Origin: Selenomonadaceae bacterium
GTDB taxonomy: Bacteria > Bacillota > Negativicutes > Selenomonadales > Selenomonadaceae
DNA length: 14,670 nt
Reading direction: 5' to 3'
Assembly (NCBI GenBank): GCA_016280345.1
Contig: JAEEGN010000214.1
Coordinates: 1-14,670 of the forward strand
The position numbers were made by a program, and so were the translations under genes. Each line of letters starts with the position of its first letter. Position 1 is the first letter of the stretch. The notes under the pieces were generated by a model. That model saw nothing but the letters and a program-made list of their open reading frames with translations, was not told where the DNA came from and made no database searches. Shown piece after piece: positions 6,052 to 12,816 of the stretch.

Positions 6052-6885
6052 ATGCCAAGCGATATGCATACCCATACGGCGTTTTCCGACGGACGTCTGT
6101 CGCCGGAGGACCTGGTGGCGGCGGCAAAAGAAGCGAAGCTCTCCTATCTCGCCATCACCGACCACGACACCGTGGACGGCATCCGGCACTTGTACGAGCA
6201 GGGGCTATACCCGTCGAAGACGCTCCATATCATTCCCGGCATAGAGTTCAGCTCGGAGGTGGACGACCATGACGTCCACATTCTGGGCTACGATTTCGAT
6301 ATGTACAACCAGGAACTCATCGACAAGGTCAGCGAGATCGCGGAGGCGCGCTGGTCGCGCTTTTCCCTGATGATCGAGAAGCTCCGCGCGCTGGGTTTCA
6401 ATCTGACGGAATCGGACGTCCTGCAGCTGGCGGGTTCCAGCAGCTCCATCGGCCGGGCCCACGTGGCCCGGGCTCTGGTGAAGAAGGGGCTGGTTCCGAC
6501 GGTGCGGGAGGCCTTTGACCGGTTGCTGGAGCACGACCAGCCGGTCTACGTGCCGCACTACCGGCTGCCGCCGGATGAGGCGGTGGCGCTGATCCGCCGG
6601 GCCGGCGGAGTACCGGTGCTGGCCCATCCGAAGAAGGTCAGGGACGACGCTCTGGTGGAGAAGCTGCTGGAGCTCGATTTCGGCGGCCTGGAGGTTTACT
6701 ATCCGCTGCATGACGCGGCGGATACCGAACGGTACATCGCCTTGGCCAAAAAACACGGCCTGCGCCTCACCGGCGGGTCCGATTTCCATGCCTCGCCGAA
6801 CCGCGTTCCGACGCAGCTCGGTGAATTCACCATCGACGACGAGCTGGCCGCGCCTTTCTTCCATCCGCCGGAAGCGCTGGAATAA
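6052..6885 (+). CDS. PHP-domain phosphoesterase of the TrpH/YciV (RNase AM) family
   Basis: The 277-residue length fits the TrpH/YciV family, metal-dependent enzymes that remove 5' nucleotides from short RNAs (RNase AM) or hydrolyse 3',5'-nucleotide bisphosphates. The PHP metal site is complete: HTHTAFSDG (His6, His8, Asp13), TDHDT (Asp37, His38), GIEFS (Glu65), His76, AHPKK (His192) and GSDFH (Asp244, His246). The inserted helical region carries the family's GRAHVARALVKKG motif (134-146). The product should act in the cytoplasm, in RNA end trimming or nucleotide salvage. An AAGAAGGA ribosome site (6037-6046 region) precedes the ATG at suitable spacing. The P-loop/Asp23 gene begins 56 bases downstream with only a weak AT-rich hairpin between, so the two are probably co-transcribed. 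Confidence 0.9.
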   Translation: MPSDMHTHTAFSDGRLSPEDLVAAAKEAKLSYLAITDHDTVDGIRHLYEQGLYPSKTLHIIPGIEFSSEVDDHDVHILGYDFDMYNQELIDKVSEIAEARWSRFSLMIEKLRALGFNLTESDVLQLAGSSSSIGRAHVARALVKKGLVPTVREAFDRLLEHDQPVYVPHYRLPPDEAVALIRRAGGVPVLAHPKKVRDDALVEKLLELDFGGLEVYYPLHDAADTERYIALAKKHGLRLTGGSDFHASPNRVPTQLGEFTIDDELAAPFFHPPEALE

Positions 6886-6941
6886 AAGCGCCGGGCAAAT
6901 GACGGTTTCATCATTTTTGGGCAAGTGGGTGATTGAACGCA

Positions 6942-7775
6942 ATGGATGTCATAGCATTGGTCGGCCCCAGCGGGACCGGAAAAAGTCACCGGGCGCTCCT
7001 GGTAGCGCACCAGCACAACGCGGATGCCATCATTGACGACGGCATCCTGATCAAGGACGGCAAGATCATCGCCGGCCTGTCAGCCAAGCATGAAAAAAGC
7101 CGCATCATGGCGGTCCGCCGGGCGATCTTCGTCCTGCCGGGCCACGCGGAGGAAGTCCGGACGGCCATCCGGGAGGTCGCGCCGCAGCGGATGCTGATTC
7201 TCGGCACCAGCGAGAACATGGTCCACCGGATTGCCCGCATTCTCGACCTGCCGCCGGTTCGCCACATCATCCGCATCGAGGACATCGCCTCCCGGGCGGA
7301 GATGGCCAAAGCCGCGTTCTACCGGCTGAAGCAGGGCAAGCACATCATCCCGGTGCCGACGATCGAGCTCAAGCCGCATTTCTCCGGCTACCTCATCGAC
7401 CCGATCCATTCGTTCTTCCGCAAGTCCGCCAAGCATCGCCGCCGCCTGGGCGAGAAATCCATCGTGCGGCCGGTGTTCAGCTACTACGGCAAGCTGGTCA
7501 TCGACGATTCGGCGGTGCAGGCCATCGTCCAGCGCCTGATCGGCGAGAAGGACTTCGTGAGCAAGGTGGGGCATATCCGCGTCCATCACCTGACTGACGA
7601 GGGTGAGGACCGCGGCATCGAGGTCACCTGCGAAGTGGTGCTCCACTACGGCAAGCACATCCCCACGCTGATCCATCAGACACAACGGATGATCAAGGAC
7701 GCCATCGAGTACATGACCGGCATGGTCGTCCACGAGGTCAACATCATGGTCAAGACGCTTTACGTGAACGCGTAG
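6942..7775 (+). CDS. P-loop NTPase fused to an Asp23/Gls24-like C-terminal domain, function unknown
   Basis: The 277-residue product has two parts. The N-terminal part is a nucleotide-binding domain with a clear Walker A, GPSGTGKS (8-15), followed by IIDDGILIKDGKIIAG (30-45), SAKHEKSR, and LILGTSENMV (85-94). No textbook Walker B is obvious, although the paired Asp32-Asp33 after a hydrophobic strand could bind metal. The C-terminal part (about 174-277) looks like the Asp23/Gls24 alkaline-shock domain: VFSYYGKLVID, VLHYGKHIPTLIHQTQ and IEYMTGMVVHEVNIMV match its conserved strands. From memory, similar proteins occur in Bacillota as uncharacterised proteins. The ATG at 6942 is chosen over an upstream TTG (6933), with only a weak ribosome site (AAGTGGGTG). 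It follows the PHP phosphoesterase gene and ends at a strong terminator. Its ligand is unknown. Confidence 0.8.
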   Translation: MDVIALVGPSGTGKSHRALLVAHQHNADAIIDDGILIKDGKIIAGLSAKHEKSRIMAVRRAIFVLPGHAEEVRTAIREVAPQRMLILGTSENMVHRIARILDLPPVRHIIRIEDIASRAEMAKAAFYRLKQGKHIIPVPTIELKPHFSGYLIDPIHSFFRKSAKHRRRLGEKSIVRPVFSYYGKLVIDDSAVQAIVQRLIGEKDFVSKVGHIRVHHLTDEGEDRGIEVTCEVVLHYGKHIPTLIHQTQRMIKDAIEYMTGMVVHEVNIMVKTLYVNA

Positions 7776-7802
7776 CCAAAGACAGCCGGCGTTTCTCTCC
7801 CC

Positions 7803-7844
7803 AAAAGAAAGCGGAGCCAGGCGTAATGCCCGGCTCCGTTTTTT
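7803..7844. terminator. Bidirectional terminator between the P-loop/Asp23 and lysR genes
   Basis: A ten-pair stem with one mismatch (7812-7822 with 7828-7838) has a GTAAT loop and six T at 7839-7844. On the minus strand it is followed by CTTTCTTTT, so it can also end the convergent lysR transcript. Confidence 0.85.
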
Positions 7845-7871
7845 GGGTCACGGTCTGCGGGGGAAAGGGCG

Positions 7872-8780
7872 CTATTTCTTATCCCGGAACGCCGTCAGCG
7901 CGGCGGTCAGCTTCTGCCGCGTCGGGTTCTCGTTCTCCTGTTTCCAGGCGACGAGGACGGACATGCGGTTCTGGGCCCCGGTCAGGGGGACGAAGGCCAG
8001 TTCCGCCGACTGCGGCGCCGCGGCGCGGAAGCAGTCGGGCAGGATCGAGATGCCCATGCCCATCGCCACCAGCAGGTAAATCGTCTCGACGTCACTCGTC
8101 AGGCAGGCCGGCCGCAGGCTCTGGTTGAAGGCCGCCGGACGGACCGGGCTGCCGGTCATGCTGCCCCGCCCGTTGGCGGAGTTGTCATAGGAGATGAACG
8201 CTTCGTCCTTGATCTTCGCCAGCGACAGGGACGAAGCCCCCGCCATCGGATGGCTGGCGGGCATGACGACGAGCAGGGACGCGGTCCCCAGTTCCTGGTA
8301 GGTATTGCGCGGCAAGTACTGCTTGTCGATATCGAAGGCCAGCGTGAAAATGGCGTCGTAGGTGCCGGACTGGAGCCCCTCGTAGAGGCCGGCAATGGTA
8401 GTGCCCTGCAGCGTCAGGTTGACGTTCGGGTACTGGGCGTAAAAGGACCGCAGGAACGCCGGGAACCGGGTGTGGCAAAAGCCGTTGATATAGCCCAGGG
8501 ACAGGGTGCCGTTAAAGCCGGAAGAGACCGCCCGGGTGCGGGCGACGGAGCTCTCGATCTTGGCGATGATGCTCCGGGCCTCGCCGACGAAAATCTGGCC
8601 GGCCGGCGTCAACTGGACGCGCCGTTTGGTCCGCTCGAAGAGCTGGACGCCGAGCTTATCCTCCAGGGATTTGATTTGCTGGGTGATCGCGGTCTGGGAA
8701 ACAAAGAAATTCCGGGCGGTCTGAGTGAAACTCAGCGTTTCCGCCAGGTCAAGGAAGTAGGTCAACTGGTGAATGTTCAT
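7872..8780 (-). CDS. LysR-family transcriptional regulator
   Basis: The 302-residue length is typical of LysR regulators, which bind DNA as tetramers and respond to a small ligand. The N-terminal winged helix-turn-helix is clear: MNIHQLTYFLDLAETLSF, then SQTAITQQIKSLEDKLGVQLFER (helix-turn-helix about residues 18-40), then LTPAG. The effector domain follows (about 88-300), with a VMPASHP motif and an aspartate/glycine-rich MGMGISILP segment. The inducer cannot be predicted. A longer frame exists, but the ATG at 8780 has AGGAGGG just upstream (8791-8797) and starts the conserved MNIHQL. It is divergent from the yrbL-like gene across about 280 bases, which is a likely target region together with its own promoter. 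Its leader also contains a 42-codon frame overlapping the start (see findings). Confidence 0.93.
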   Translation of the reverse strand: MNIHQLTYFLDLAETLSFTQTARNFFVSQTAITQQIKSLEDKLGVQLFERTKRRVQLTPAGQIFVGEARSIIAKIESSVARTRAVSSGFNGTLSLGYINGFCHTRFPAFLRSFYAQYPNVNLTLQGTTIAGLYEGLQSGTYDAIFTLAFDIDKQYLPRNTYQELGTASLLVVMPASHPMAGASSLSLAKIKDEAFISYDNSANGRGSMTGSPVRPAAFNQSLRPACLTSDVETIYLLVAMGMGISILPDCFRAAAPQSAELAFVPLTGAQNRMSVLVAWKQENENPTRQKLTAALTAFRDKK

Positions 8781-8893
8781 GAAACACGTCCCTCCTGCCA
8801 ATGAATCTCACAGAAACGCCAATCAAACGTCCGGGCGGCGCCCGGATAACCCACAAAAAAGCGGGCCTGTCAATCATGGTTTCCTTCTGAATC

Positions 8894-8899
8894 ATTATA
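8894..8899 (-). promoter_or_regulatory. Candidate -10 box of the lysR gene
   Basis: The minus strand reads TATAAT here, about 114 bases before the lysR start. The -35 position has no good match (TATACG at 17-base spacing), as expected for a regulated or activator-dependent promoter, so this is tentative. Confidence 0.4.
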
Positions 8900-8996
8900 T
8901 AAGAAACAGGGGGTATCGTATATAGTACTTTTCGGTAATTCCCCAAGGTCACCGTTCTTCTTCTCCGGAAATGAAATGTTTTTCTCCGAAGGGGAG

Positions 8997-9024
8997 TTGC
9001 AGGGACGGAAAAATCTGATATAAT
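8997..9024 (+). promoter_or_regulatory. Strong promoter of the yrbL-like gene
   Basis: TTGCAG (8997-9002), a 16-base spacer and TATAAT (9019-9024) with a TGA extension just upstream make one of the best promoters in the window. Transcription would begin near 9031, about 30 bases before the chosen ATG. Confidence 0.75.
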
Positions 9025-9060
9025 AAAGAGCAATCTGTTTTTCTGGAGATGCAGAATCGT

Positions 9061-9684
9061 ATGGAGTTTCAGCAGTCCCCGCTTGTGCTGACGGACGCCA
9101 GAGTCATCGGCGAGGGCGGGCATAAAAGAGTATATGTTCACCCCGGGGACGACTCGCTTTGCGTGAAGATCCTGCTCCACGGAGAGGAAGATTCCGACTG
9201 GCGCAAGGAGATGCGCTACCGGCGCAGCCGGGAAAAAAGAGGACTATCTTCCCAGTTATTGACCCGGTTTTACGGCAGTCAGCCGCTGGCGGACGGACGT
9301 ACCGGCTATATCTTCGAGCGGGTGCGGGATTTCGACGGCCAGGACAGCCGCTCCCTGCGGGAGTATCTGGACGAGGGGGGGGAGCGCCTGAAGCCGGAAC
9401 TGGTGCTGGCGGGCCTCCTGTCCTTCCGGGAACTTCTGATGGAGGAGAAGATCATCACCAGCAACATGGAATCGTCGAACTTCCTGCTCCAGTGGGTGTC
9501 CCCTGAGGAGTACCGCGTCCGCATCGTGGACAACATCGGCAGCCCGGTGACGATCCCGCTGATTTTCTACGTCGATTTTCTGGCTCTCCACCACGTCAGG
9601 AAATACTGGGAGCGGTTCGTGTGCGACCTGCACCACCGCTATCCCCAGATCATAACGGAGGCGGTGGCGGCCAAACTCCGCTGA
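9061..9684 (+). CDS. YrbL-family protein (protein-kinase-like fold)
   Basis: The 207-residue product matches the PhoP regulatory network protein YrbL family, small proteins related to the protein-kinase fold and of unknown activity. Visible family marks are the Gly-rich start VIGEGGHKRVYVHPGD (about 15-30), the conserved Lys in CVKILLHG (34-41), RYRRSREKRG, GYIFERVRDFDG, the catalytic-loop-like ITSNMESSNFLLQ and the DFG-like RIVDNIGSP. Two ATGs compete: 9049 has a GGAG directly abutting it, while 9061 has GGAG (9045-9048) 12 bases upstream, so 9061 is preferred, though not certain. It stands alone between the divergent lysR gene and a terminator. In enterics the family is under PhoP control; no PhoP gene is in this window, and LysR control is only an inference from position. 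Confidence 0.8.
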   Translation: MEFQQSPLVLTDARVIGEGGHKRVYVHPGDDSLCVKILLHGEEDSDWRKEMRYRRSREKRGLSSQLLTRFYGSQPLADGRTGYIFERVRDFDGQDSRSLREYLDEGGERLKPELVLAGLLSFRELLMEEKIITSNMESSNFLLQWVSPEEYRVRIVDNIGSPVTIPLIFYVDFLALHHVRKYWERFVCDLHHRYPQIITEAVAAKLR

Positions 9685-9710
9685 ACGTCTCCCCCGCCGC
9701 CGGCCGCGGC

Positions 9711-9751
9711 CAAGGGCAGCCCTTTTGTCAGGGCCGGCCCTTGTTTGTTTT
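9711..9751 (+). terminator. Terminator of the yrbL-like gene
   Basis: CAAGGGC (9711-9717) pairs with GCCCTTG (9737-9743), with further GCCC/GGGC pairing inside across a small internal loop. The T-rich tail TTGTTTGTTTT (9741-9751) follows. It lies between convergent genes. Confidence 0.65.
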
Positions 9752-9758
9752 CGCCCGC

Positions 9759-10160
9759 CTATTTCCGGCCGAAGGCGAAGATCTTCACGAACAGGAAGGT
9801 CACCGGCACGCCGAGGACGGCGGCGGCCAGGTAGCTGACCACCGGCGGGAACCCCAGCCAGTTGTAGACCAGCAGCACGATGACGTTCTGGATGACGTAG
9901 TTGGGGATATAGGAGATGCTGAACTTCACCAGCCGGGACCAGGACAGCGGCTCGGGGAAGACGAAGGTGCTGTTCAGCCAGTAGGCGATGACGTTGCTGG
10001 TGAGGTAGCCGCAGTTGAAGGCGACGTTGTGGTTCGGGATGACGAAGGCGTAAAGCCAGGACAGGAACGTCCCGTTGAAGGTATTGACGCAGCCGACGAC
10101 GAGAAAGAGCAGGAACTCCTTCGTGAGGAAATGGCGCCGGAGGTTATCGGCGAGACGCAA
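9759..10160 (-). CDS. GtrA-family polytopic membrane protein (putative lipid-linked sugar flippase)
   Basis: The 133-residue size is usual for GtrA proteins, four-helix membrane proteins thought to help move polyprenyl-phosphate-linked sugars across the membrane for glycan or teichoic acid decoration. Membrane segments are about 16-40 (starting FLLFLVVGCVNTFNG, the family's signature), 45-66 (including NVIAYWLNSTFVF), 78-100 and 105-128. It ends in FGRK. The frame is open up to 10232, but the TTG there is the -35 box of a promoter that would transcribe this gene. The TTG at 10160 is preceded by GGAAGAAAGG (10172-10181) and puts about 15 residues before the first helix, so it is chosen. The divergent gene encodes a matching family 2 glycosyltransferase, a common GtrA partner. 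Confidence 0.85.
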   Translation of the reverse strand: MRLADNLRRHFLTKEFLLFLVVGCVNTFNGTFLSWLYAFVIPNHNVAFNCGYLTSNVIAYWLNSTFVFPEPLSWSRLVKFSISYIPNYVIQNVIVLLVYNWLGFPPVVSYLAAAVLGVPVTFLFVKIFAFGRK

Positions 10161-10203
10161 GCGGATCGCGACCTTTCTTCCGGAGGATTGGATTGACAGA
10201 TGT

Positions 10204-10232
10204 ATTATCGCCGACCGCGGCGCGATTGTCAA
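10204..10232 (-). promoter_or_regulatory. Promoter of the gtrA-like gene
   Basis: The minus strand reads TTGACA (10232-10227), a 17-base spacer and GATAAT (10209-10204), with one mismatch to the full consensus. ATTGACA and TGTCAAT on its two sides (10192-10198 and 10226-10232 on the plus strand) form a dyad around it. I see no good promoter for the divergent glycosyltransferase in 10233-10297. Confidence 0.72.
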
Positions 10233-10297
10233 TTTCCCGCCGGAAAAACGAGACGCCGCGCCGCACGGTGAAAATACGGAAATGAAGTGGATGAGGG

Positions 10298-11278
10298 ATG
10301 AAGCTGGTTTCGATCGTGGTGCCGGTCTTTAATGAAGAAGCGAATATTCGTCATTTCTACGGGGCGGTTTGCCAGGCCATGGCGCCGCTCGCTTACGATT
10401 TTGAGCTCGTGTTCGTGGACGACGGTTCCCGGGACGCGAGCCGCGCGATCCTCGACGAGCTCGCGGCGGCGGACGAGCGGGTGCAGCCGATCTTCCTGGC
10501 GCGGAATTTCGGCCATCAGCTGGCGCTGACCTGCGGCCTCGATTACGCCGAAGGGGACGCCGTGATCACCATGGACGGGGATATGCAGCACCCGCCGGAA
10601 CTCATCCCGGAGCTCCTGGCCCAGTGGGAACAGGGCTACGAGGTGGTGCAGACCATCCGGGTGACGACGGAGGGCGTTTCCATCCTCAAGCGGACGACCT
10701 CGGCGCTCTACTACAAGCTGCTGAACATGATTTCCAGCGTGCCCGTCCAGCCCGGCGGGTCGGATTTCCGGCTCATGGACCGGGTGGTGGTGCGGGCCTT
10801 CCGCCGTTACCGCGAGCACGCCCGTTTCATCCGCGGCATGGTGGGGGCGATGGGCTTCCGCCAGAAGAAGATTGAGTTCGTCGCGCCGCCGCGCTTTGCC
10901 GGCGTTTCCAAGTTCTCGCCCCGCAAGATGATGAACTTCGCCGTCGACGGCATCCTGGCCTTTTCCACCCTGCCGCTGCGGGCCGGGCTTTACGCCGGCG
11001 TCCTCAGCGCCGCCATCAGTTTCCTGCTGCTCCTGCACGTGCTCTACGTCAAGTTCGTGGAGAACGACGCCGTACCCGGCTGGGCGACGATCACCGCCTG
11101 CATCCTGTTCTTCGGCGGCGTCCAGCTCTTCATCCTCGGCATCATGGGGGAATACATCGGCCGCATCTTCGAGGAGACGAAGGGCCGTCCCCTCTACCTC
11201 ATCGCCCGCGGCAAGCCCCGGGACGAAGCGGAAGGCGGTCCTTCCGCCGTCGGCGCGACGTGGGGACCGGCAGATTGA
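10298..11278 (+). CDS. Family 2 glycosyltransferase, polyprenyl-phosphate sugar type (GtrB/DPM-like)
   Basis: The 326-residue product has a cytoplasmic GT-A domain followed by two membrane helices. SIVVPVFNEEANI (5-17) and FVDDGSRD (39-46) bind nucleotide-sugar, NFGHQLAL (70-77) is typical of the DPM1/GtrB branch, and MDGDMQHPPE holds the DxD metal motif (93-95). GGSDFRLMDR and GVSKFSPRKMM are also family marks. Hydrophobic segments at about 233-255 and 263-285 form the C-terminal anchor. Such enzymes move a hexose from a UDP-sugar to undecaprenyl phosphate on the inner membrane face; the sugar is not known. An in-frame TGA at 10292 leaves the ATG at 10298 as the first possible start, with GAGGG abutting it and no ideal ribosome site. 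It pairs with the divergent gtrA-like gene. The tail after residue 305 is low-complexity. Confidence 0.9.
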   Translation: MKLVSIVVPVFNEEANIRHFYGAVCQAMAPLAYDFELVFVDDGSRDASRAILDELAAADERVQPIFLARNFGHQLALTCGLDYAEGDAVITMDGDMQHPPELIPELLAQWEQGYEVVQTIRVTTEGVSILKRTTSALYYKLLNMISSVPVQPGGSDFRLMDRVVVRAFRRYREHARFIRGMVGAMGFRQKKIEFVAPPRFAGVSKFSPRKMMNFAVDGILAFSTLPLRAGLYAGVLSAAISFLLLLHVLYVKFVENDAVPGWATITACILFFGGVQLFILGIMGEYIGRIFEETKGRPLYLIARGKPRDEAEGGPSAVGATWGPAD

Positions 11279-11290
11279 ACCAACGTCAGA

Positions 11291-11330
11291 CAGGCTCCCC
11301 GGGGGATTTCCCGGGGAGCCTGTTCGCTTT
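11291..11330 (+). terminator. Strong hairpin after the glycosyltransferase gene
   Basis: A perfect 13-pair stem, CAGGCTCCCCGGG (11291-11303) and CCCGGGGAGCCTG (11310-11322), has a six-base loop. Only TTCGCTTT follows, so the T-run is poor. The position between convergent genes, 13 bases after the stop, supports a terminator role. Confidence 0.6.
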
Positions 11331-11341
11331 GGCCGGACGGC

Positions 11342-12532
11342 TCAGGGCGGCGATGCCGGCCCGGCGCCGCCGCGGCGCACAACGTCCTCACCGAAGCGCT
11401 TTTTCAGGCCGTCGATGGCCGCGTAAAGGCGATCTTTTTTCGGCACGTCGCGGAAAAGCGAGAGCGTGCCCGGTCCGTCGAAGCCGCTGCCGCTGATGCC
11501 CAGGAGCCGGATACCGGCGCCAGGCGGCAGGGGAAAGGCGCGGAAGAGTTCCCGGGCCGTCTCGTAGATTTCCTCGTCGTAGCAGGTGTCCTCGGGCAAC
11601 GTCTTCCGGCGGGTGTAGGTGGAAAAGTCCTGGAGCCGGATCTTGAGCTGGATGGTCCGGGCCCGCTTCCCGGCCCGGCGCAGGCGCCAGCCGACCTGCC
11701 CGGCCAGGTACAGGAGCTGCGCCTCCGCTTCTTCCCGGCTTTTGACGTCCCGCTCGAAGGTGATTTCCCGGCCGATGGATTTCGCCTCGGCCACCGGTTC
11801 CACGGGCCGGTCATCGCGGCCGTTGGCGAGCTCGTAAAGGTGCGAGGCCAGCCGTTTGCCGAGGCGGGCGGCCAGCGCCGCCGGGTCGGCGGCCGCGACG
11901 TCGCCGATGGTGCAAAAGCGCAGCGCCCGGAGCCGGTCGCCGGTCTTCTGCCCCACGCCCCAGAGCCGGGAGACCGGCAGCGGCCAGACGACGCGGGGAA
12001 TATCCCCGGGGCGCAGGATCGTCAGCCCGTCGGGTTTTTCCAGATCGGAGGCGAGCTTCGCCAGGAATTTGTTCGGCGCGATGCCGACGGAGGCGACGAG
12101 GCCGGTGGCGTCATGGACGGCGTCCTTGATGCGCCGCCCGTAGGCCGGCAGGCTTTCCATCAGGCCCTCCATGCCGGTCAGGTCGAGAAAGCCCTCGTCG
12201 ATGGAAAGGGGCTCGATCCGCGGCGAGAACCGCTCCATGAGCGCGAAGATCTGCCGCGAAGCCGCGCTGTAGCGGGCGAAATCCGGCGGCAGGAAGATGC
12301 CGTTCGGGCAGCGCCGCCGGGCGGTCTCCATGGGCATCGCCGAGTGGACGCCGAAGCGGCGGGCTTCATAGGAGGCGGTGGAAACGACACCGCGGGCCGA
12401 GAGGCCGCCGACGATGACCGGCCGCCCGCGGTAGGCCTCGTTGTCGCGCTGCTCCACCGCGGCGAAGAAGCAATCCATATCGAAGTGGGCGATCCACCGC
12501 GGCCGCTCCGTCCCGTTCTGTTCCCGCGCCAT
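11342..12532 (-). CDS. dinB: DNA polymerase IV (Y-family translesion polymerase)
   Basis: The 396-residue product is a full-length DinB/Pol IV, which copies past damaged bases and can extend mispaired ends. The palm metal site is Asp18 in HFDMDCFFAAVEQ and Asp112-Glu113 in SIDEGF. The second Phe of CFF (Phe23) is the steric-gate position that excludes ribonucleotides. STASYEARRFGVHSAMP (51-67) and GIAPNKFLAKLASDLEKP are family signatures. The little-finger domain ends with GTLSLF (355-360), a sliding-clamp-binding motif. The frame runs on to 12613, but the ATG at 12532 has GGGAGGGGG eight bases upstream (12541-12549) and is chosen. It is divergent from mreB and convergent with the glycosyltransferase. 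A LexA operator would be expected near its promoter, but I could not find a convincing one. Confidence 0.95.
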   Translation of the reverse strand: MAREQNGTERPRWIAHFDMDCFFAAVEQRDNEAYRGRPVIVGGLSARGVVSTASYEARRFGVHSAMPMETARRRCPNGIFLPPDFARYSAASRQIFALMERFSPRIEPLSIDEGFLDLTGMEGLMESLPAYGRRIKDAVHDATGLVASVGIAPNKFLAKLASDLEKPDGLTILRPGDIPRVVWPLPVSRLWGVGQKTGDRLRALRFCTIGDVAAADPAALAARLGKRLASHLYELANGRDDRPVEPVAEAKSIGREITFERDVKSREEAEAQLLYLAGQVGWRLRRAGKRARTIQLKIRLQDFSTYTRRKTLPEDTCYDEEIYETARELFRAFPLPPGAGIRLLGISGSGFDGPGTLSLFRDVPKKDRLYAAIDGLKKRFGEDVVRRGGAGPASPP

Positions 12533-12623
12533 GCCATCGCCCCCTCCCGCTGAATCTTCCCTCACGAAGCGCCCGGACACGCCCCGCGGAAGGGGCTTCC
12601 GAACAAGTATCATACCATATCAG

Positions 12624-12652
12624 ATTATAGCACATCGCACTCCGGCGGGAAA
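12624..12652 (-). promoter_or_regulatory. Extended -10 promoter of dinB
   Basis: The minus strand reads TGCTATAAT, with a perfect -10 at 12629-12624. A weak TTTCCC lies at the -35 position (12652-12647) with a 17-base spacer. This gives a leader of about 85 bases. Confidence 0.6.
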
Positions 12653-12730
12653 TGGGCGATTGGTTCCTGACAGGCGGCGCGCCGTCCCATAGCGAGCATC
12701 TGTTCCTGTTAAAAAATGAGAAAAATAAGG

Positions 12731-12750
12731 CGATAGACAGTTCCCTATCG
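12731..12750. repeat. Dyad overlapping the mreB -35 region
   Basis: CGATAG (12731-12736) and CTATCG (12745-12750) are perfect inverted arms separated by eight bases, lying across the -35 hexamer of the mreB promoter. This could be an operator site; which protein would bind is unknown. Confidence 0.45.
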
Positions 12751-12769
12751 GCGTAAGGTGTGGTAGAAT
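12741..12769 (+). promoter_or_regulatory. Promoter of mreB-mreC
   Basis: TTCCCT (12741-12746), a 17-base spacer and TAGAAT (12764-12769), with a TGG extension next to the -10. It lies about 48 bases before the chosen mreB ATG. Confidence 0.6.
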
Positions 12770-12816
12770 GATATGAATTGATAATCGCGAGTCTGAGGAA
12801 GGAGTTTACCGATACA

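Noticed and set aside
6897..6918. AAATGA/TCATTT hairpin after the PHP gene as a terminator
   Set aside because: Six mostly A-T pairs with an eight-base loop is too weak to end transcription; read-through into the next gene is more likely.
8914..8929. Weak dyad GTATCG...GTAC between lysR and the yrbL-like gene, as a LysR box
   Set aside because: Only three bases pair at each end, which is not above chance in an AT-rich stretch.
10229..11038. 269-codon open frame opposite the glycosyltransferase
   Set aside because: It is antisense to a gene with intact GT2 motifs; its residue make-up is typical of a GC shadow.
12598..12615. GAAC-type half site that could be a LexA box of dinB
   Set aside because: Only one half (GAAC) matches; the partner GTTC four bases on is missing, so it is not supported as an SOS operator.
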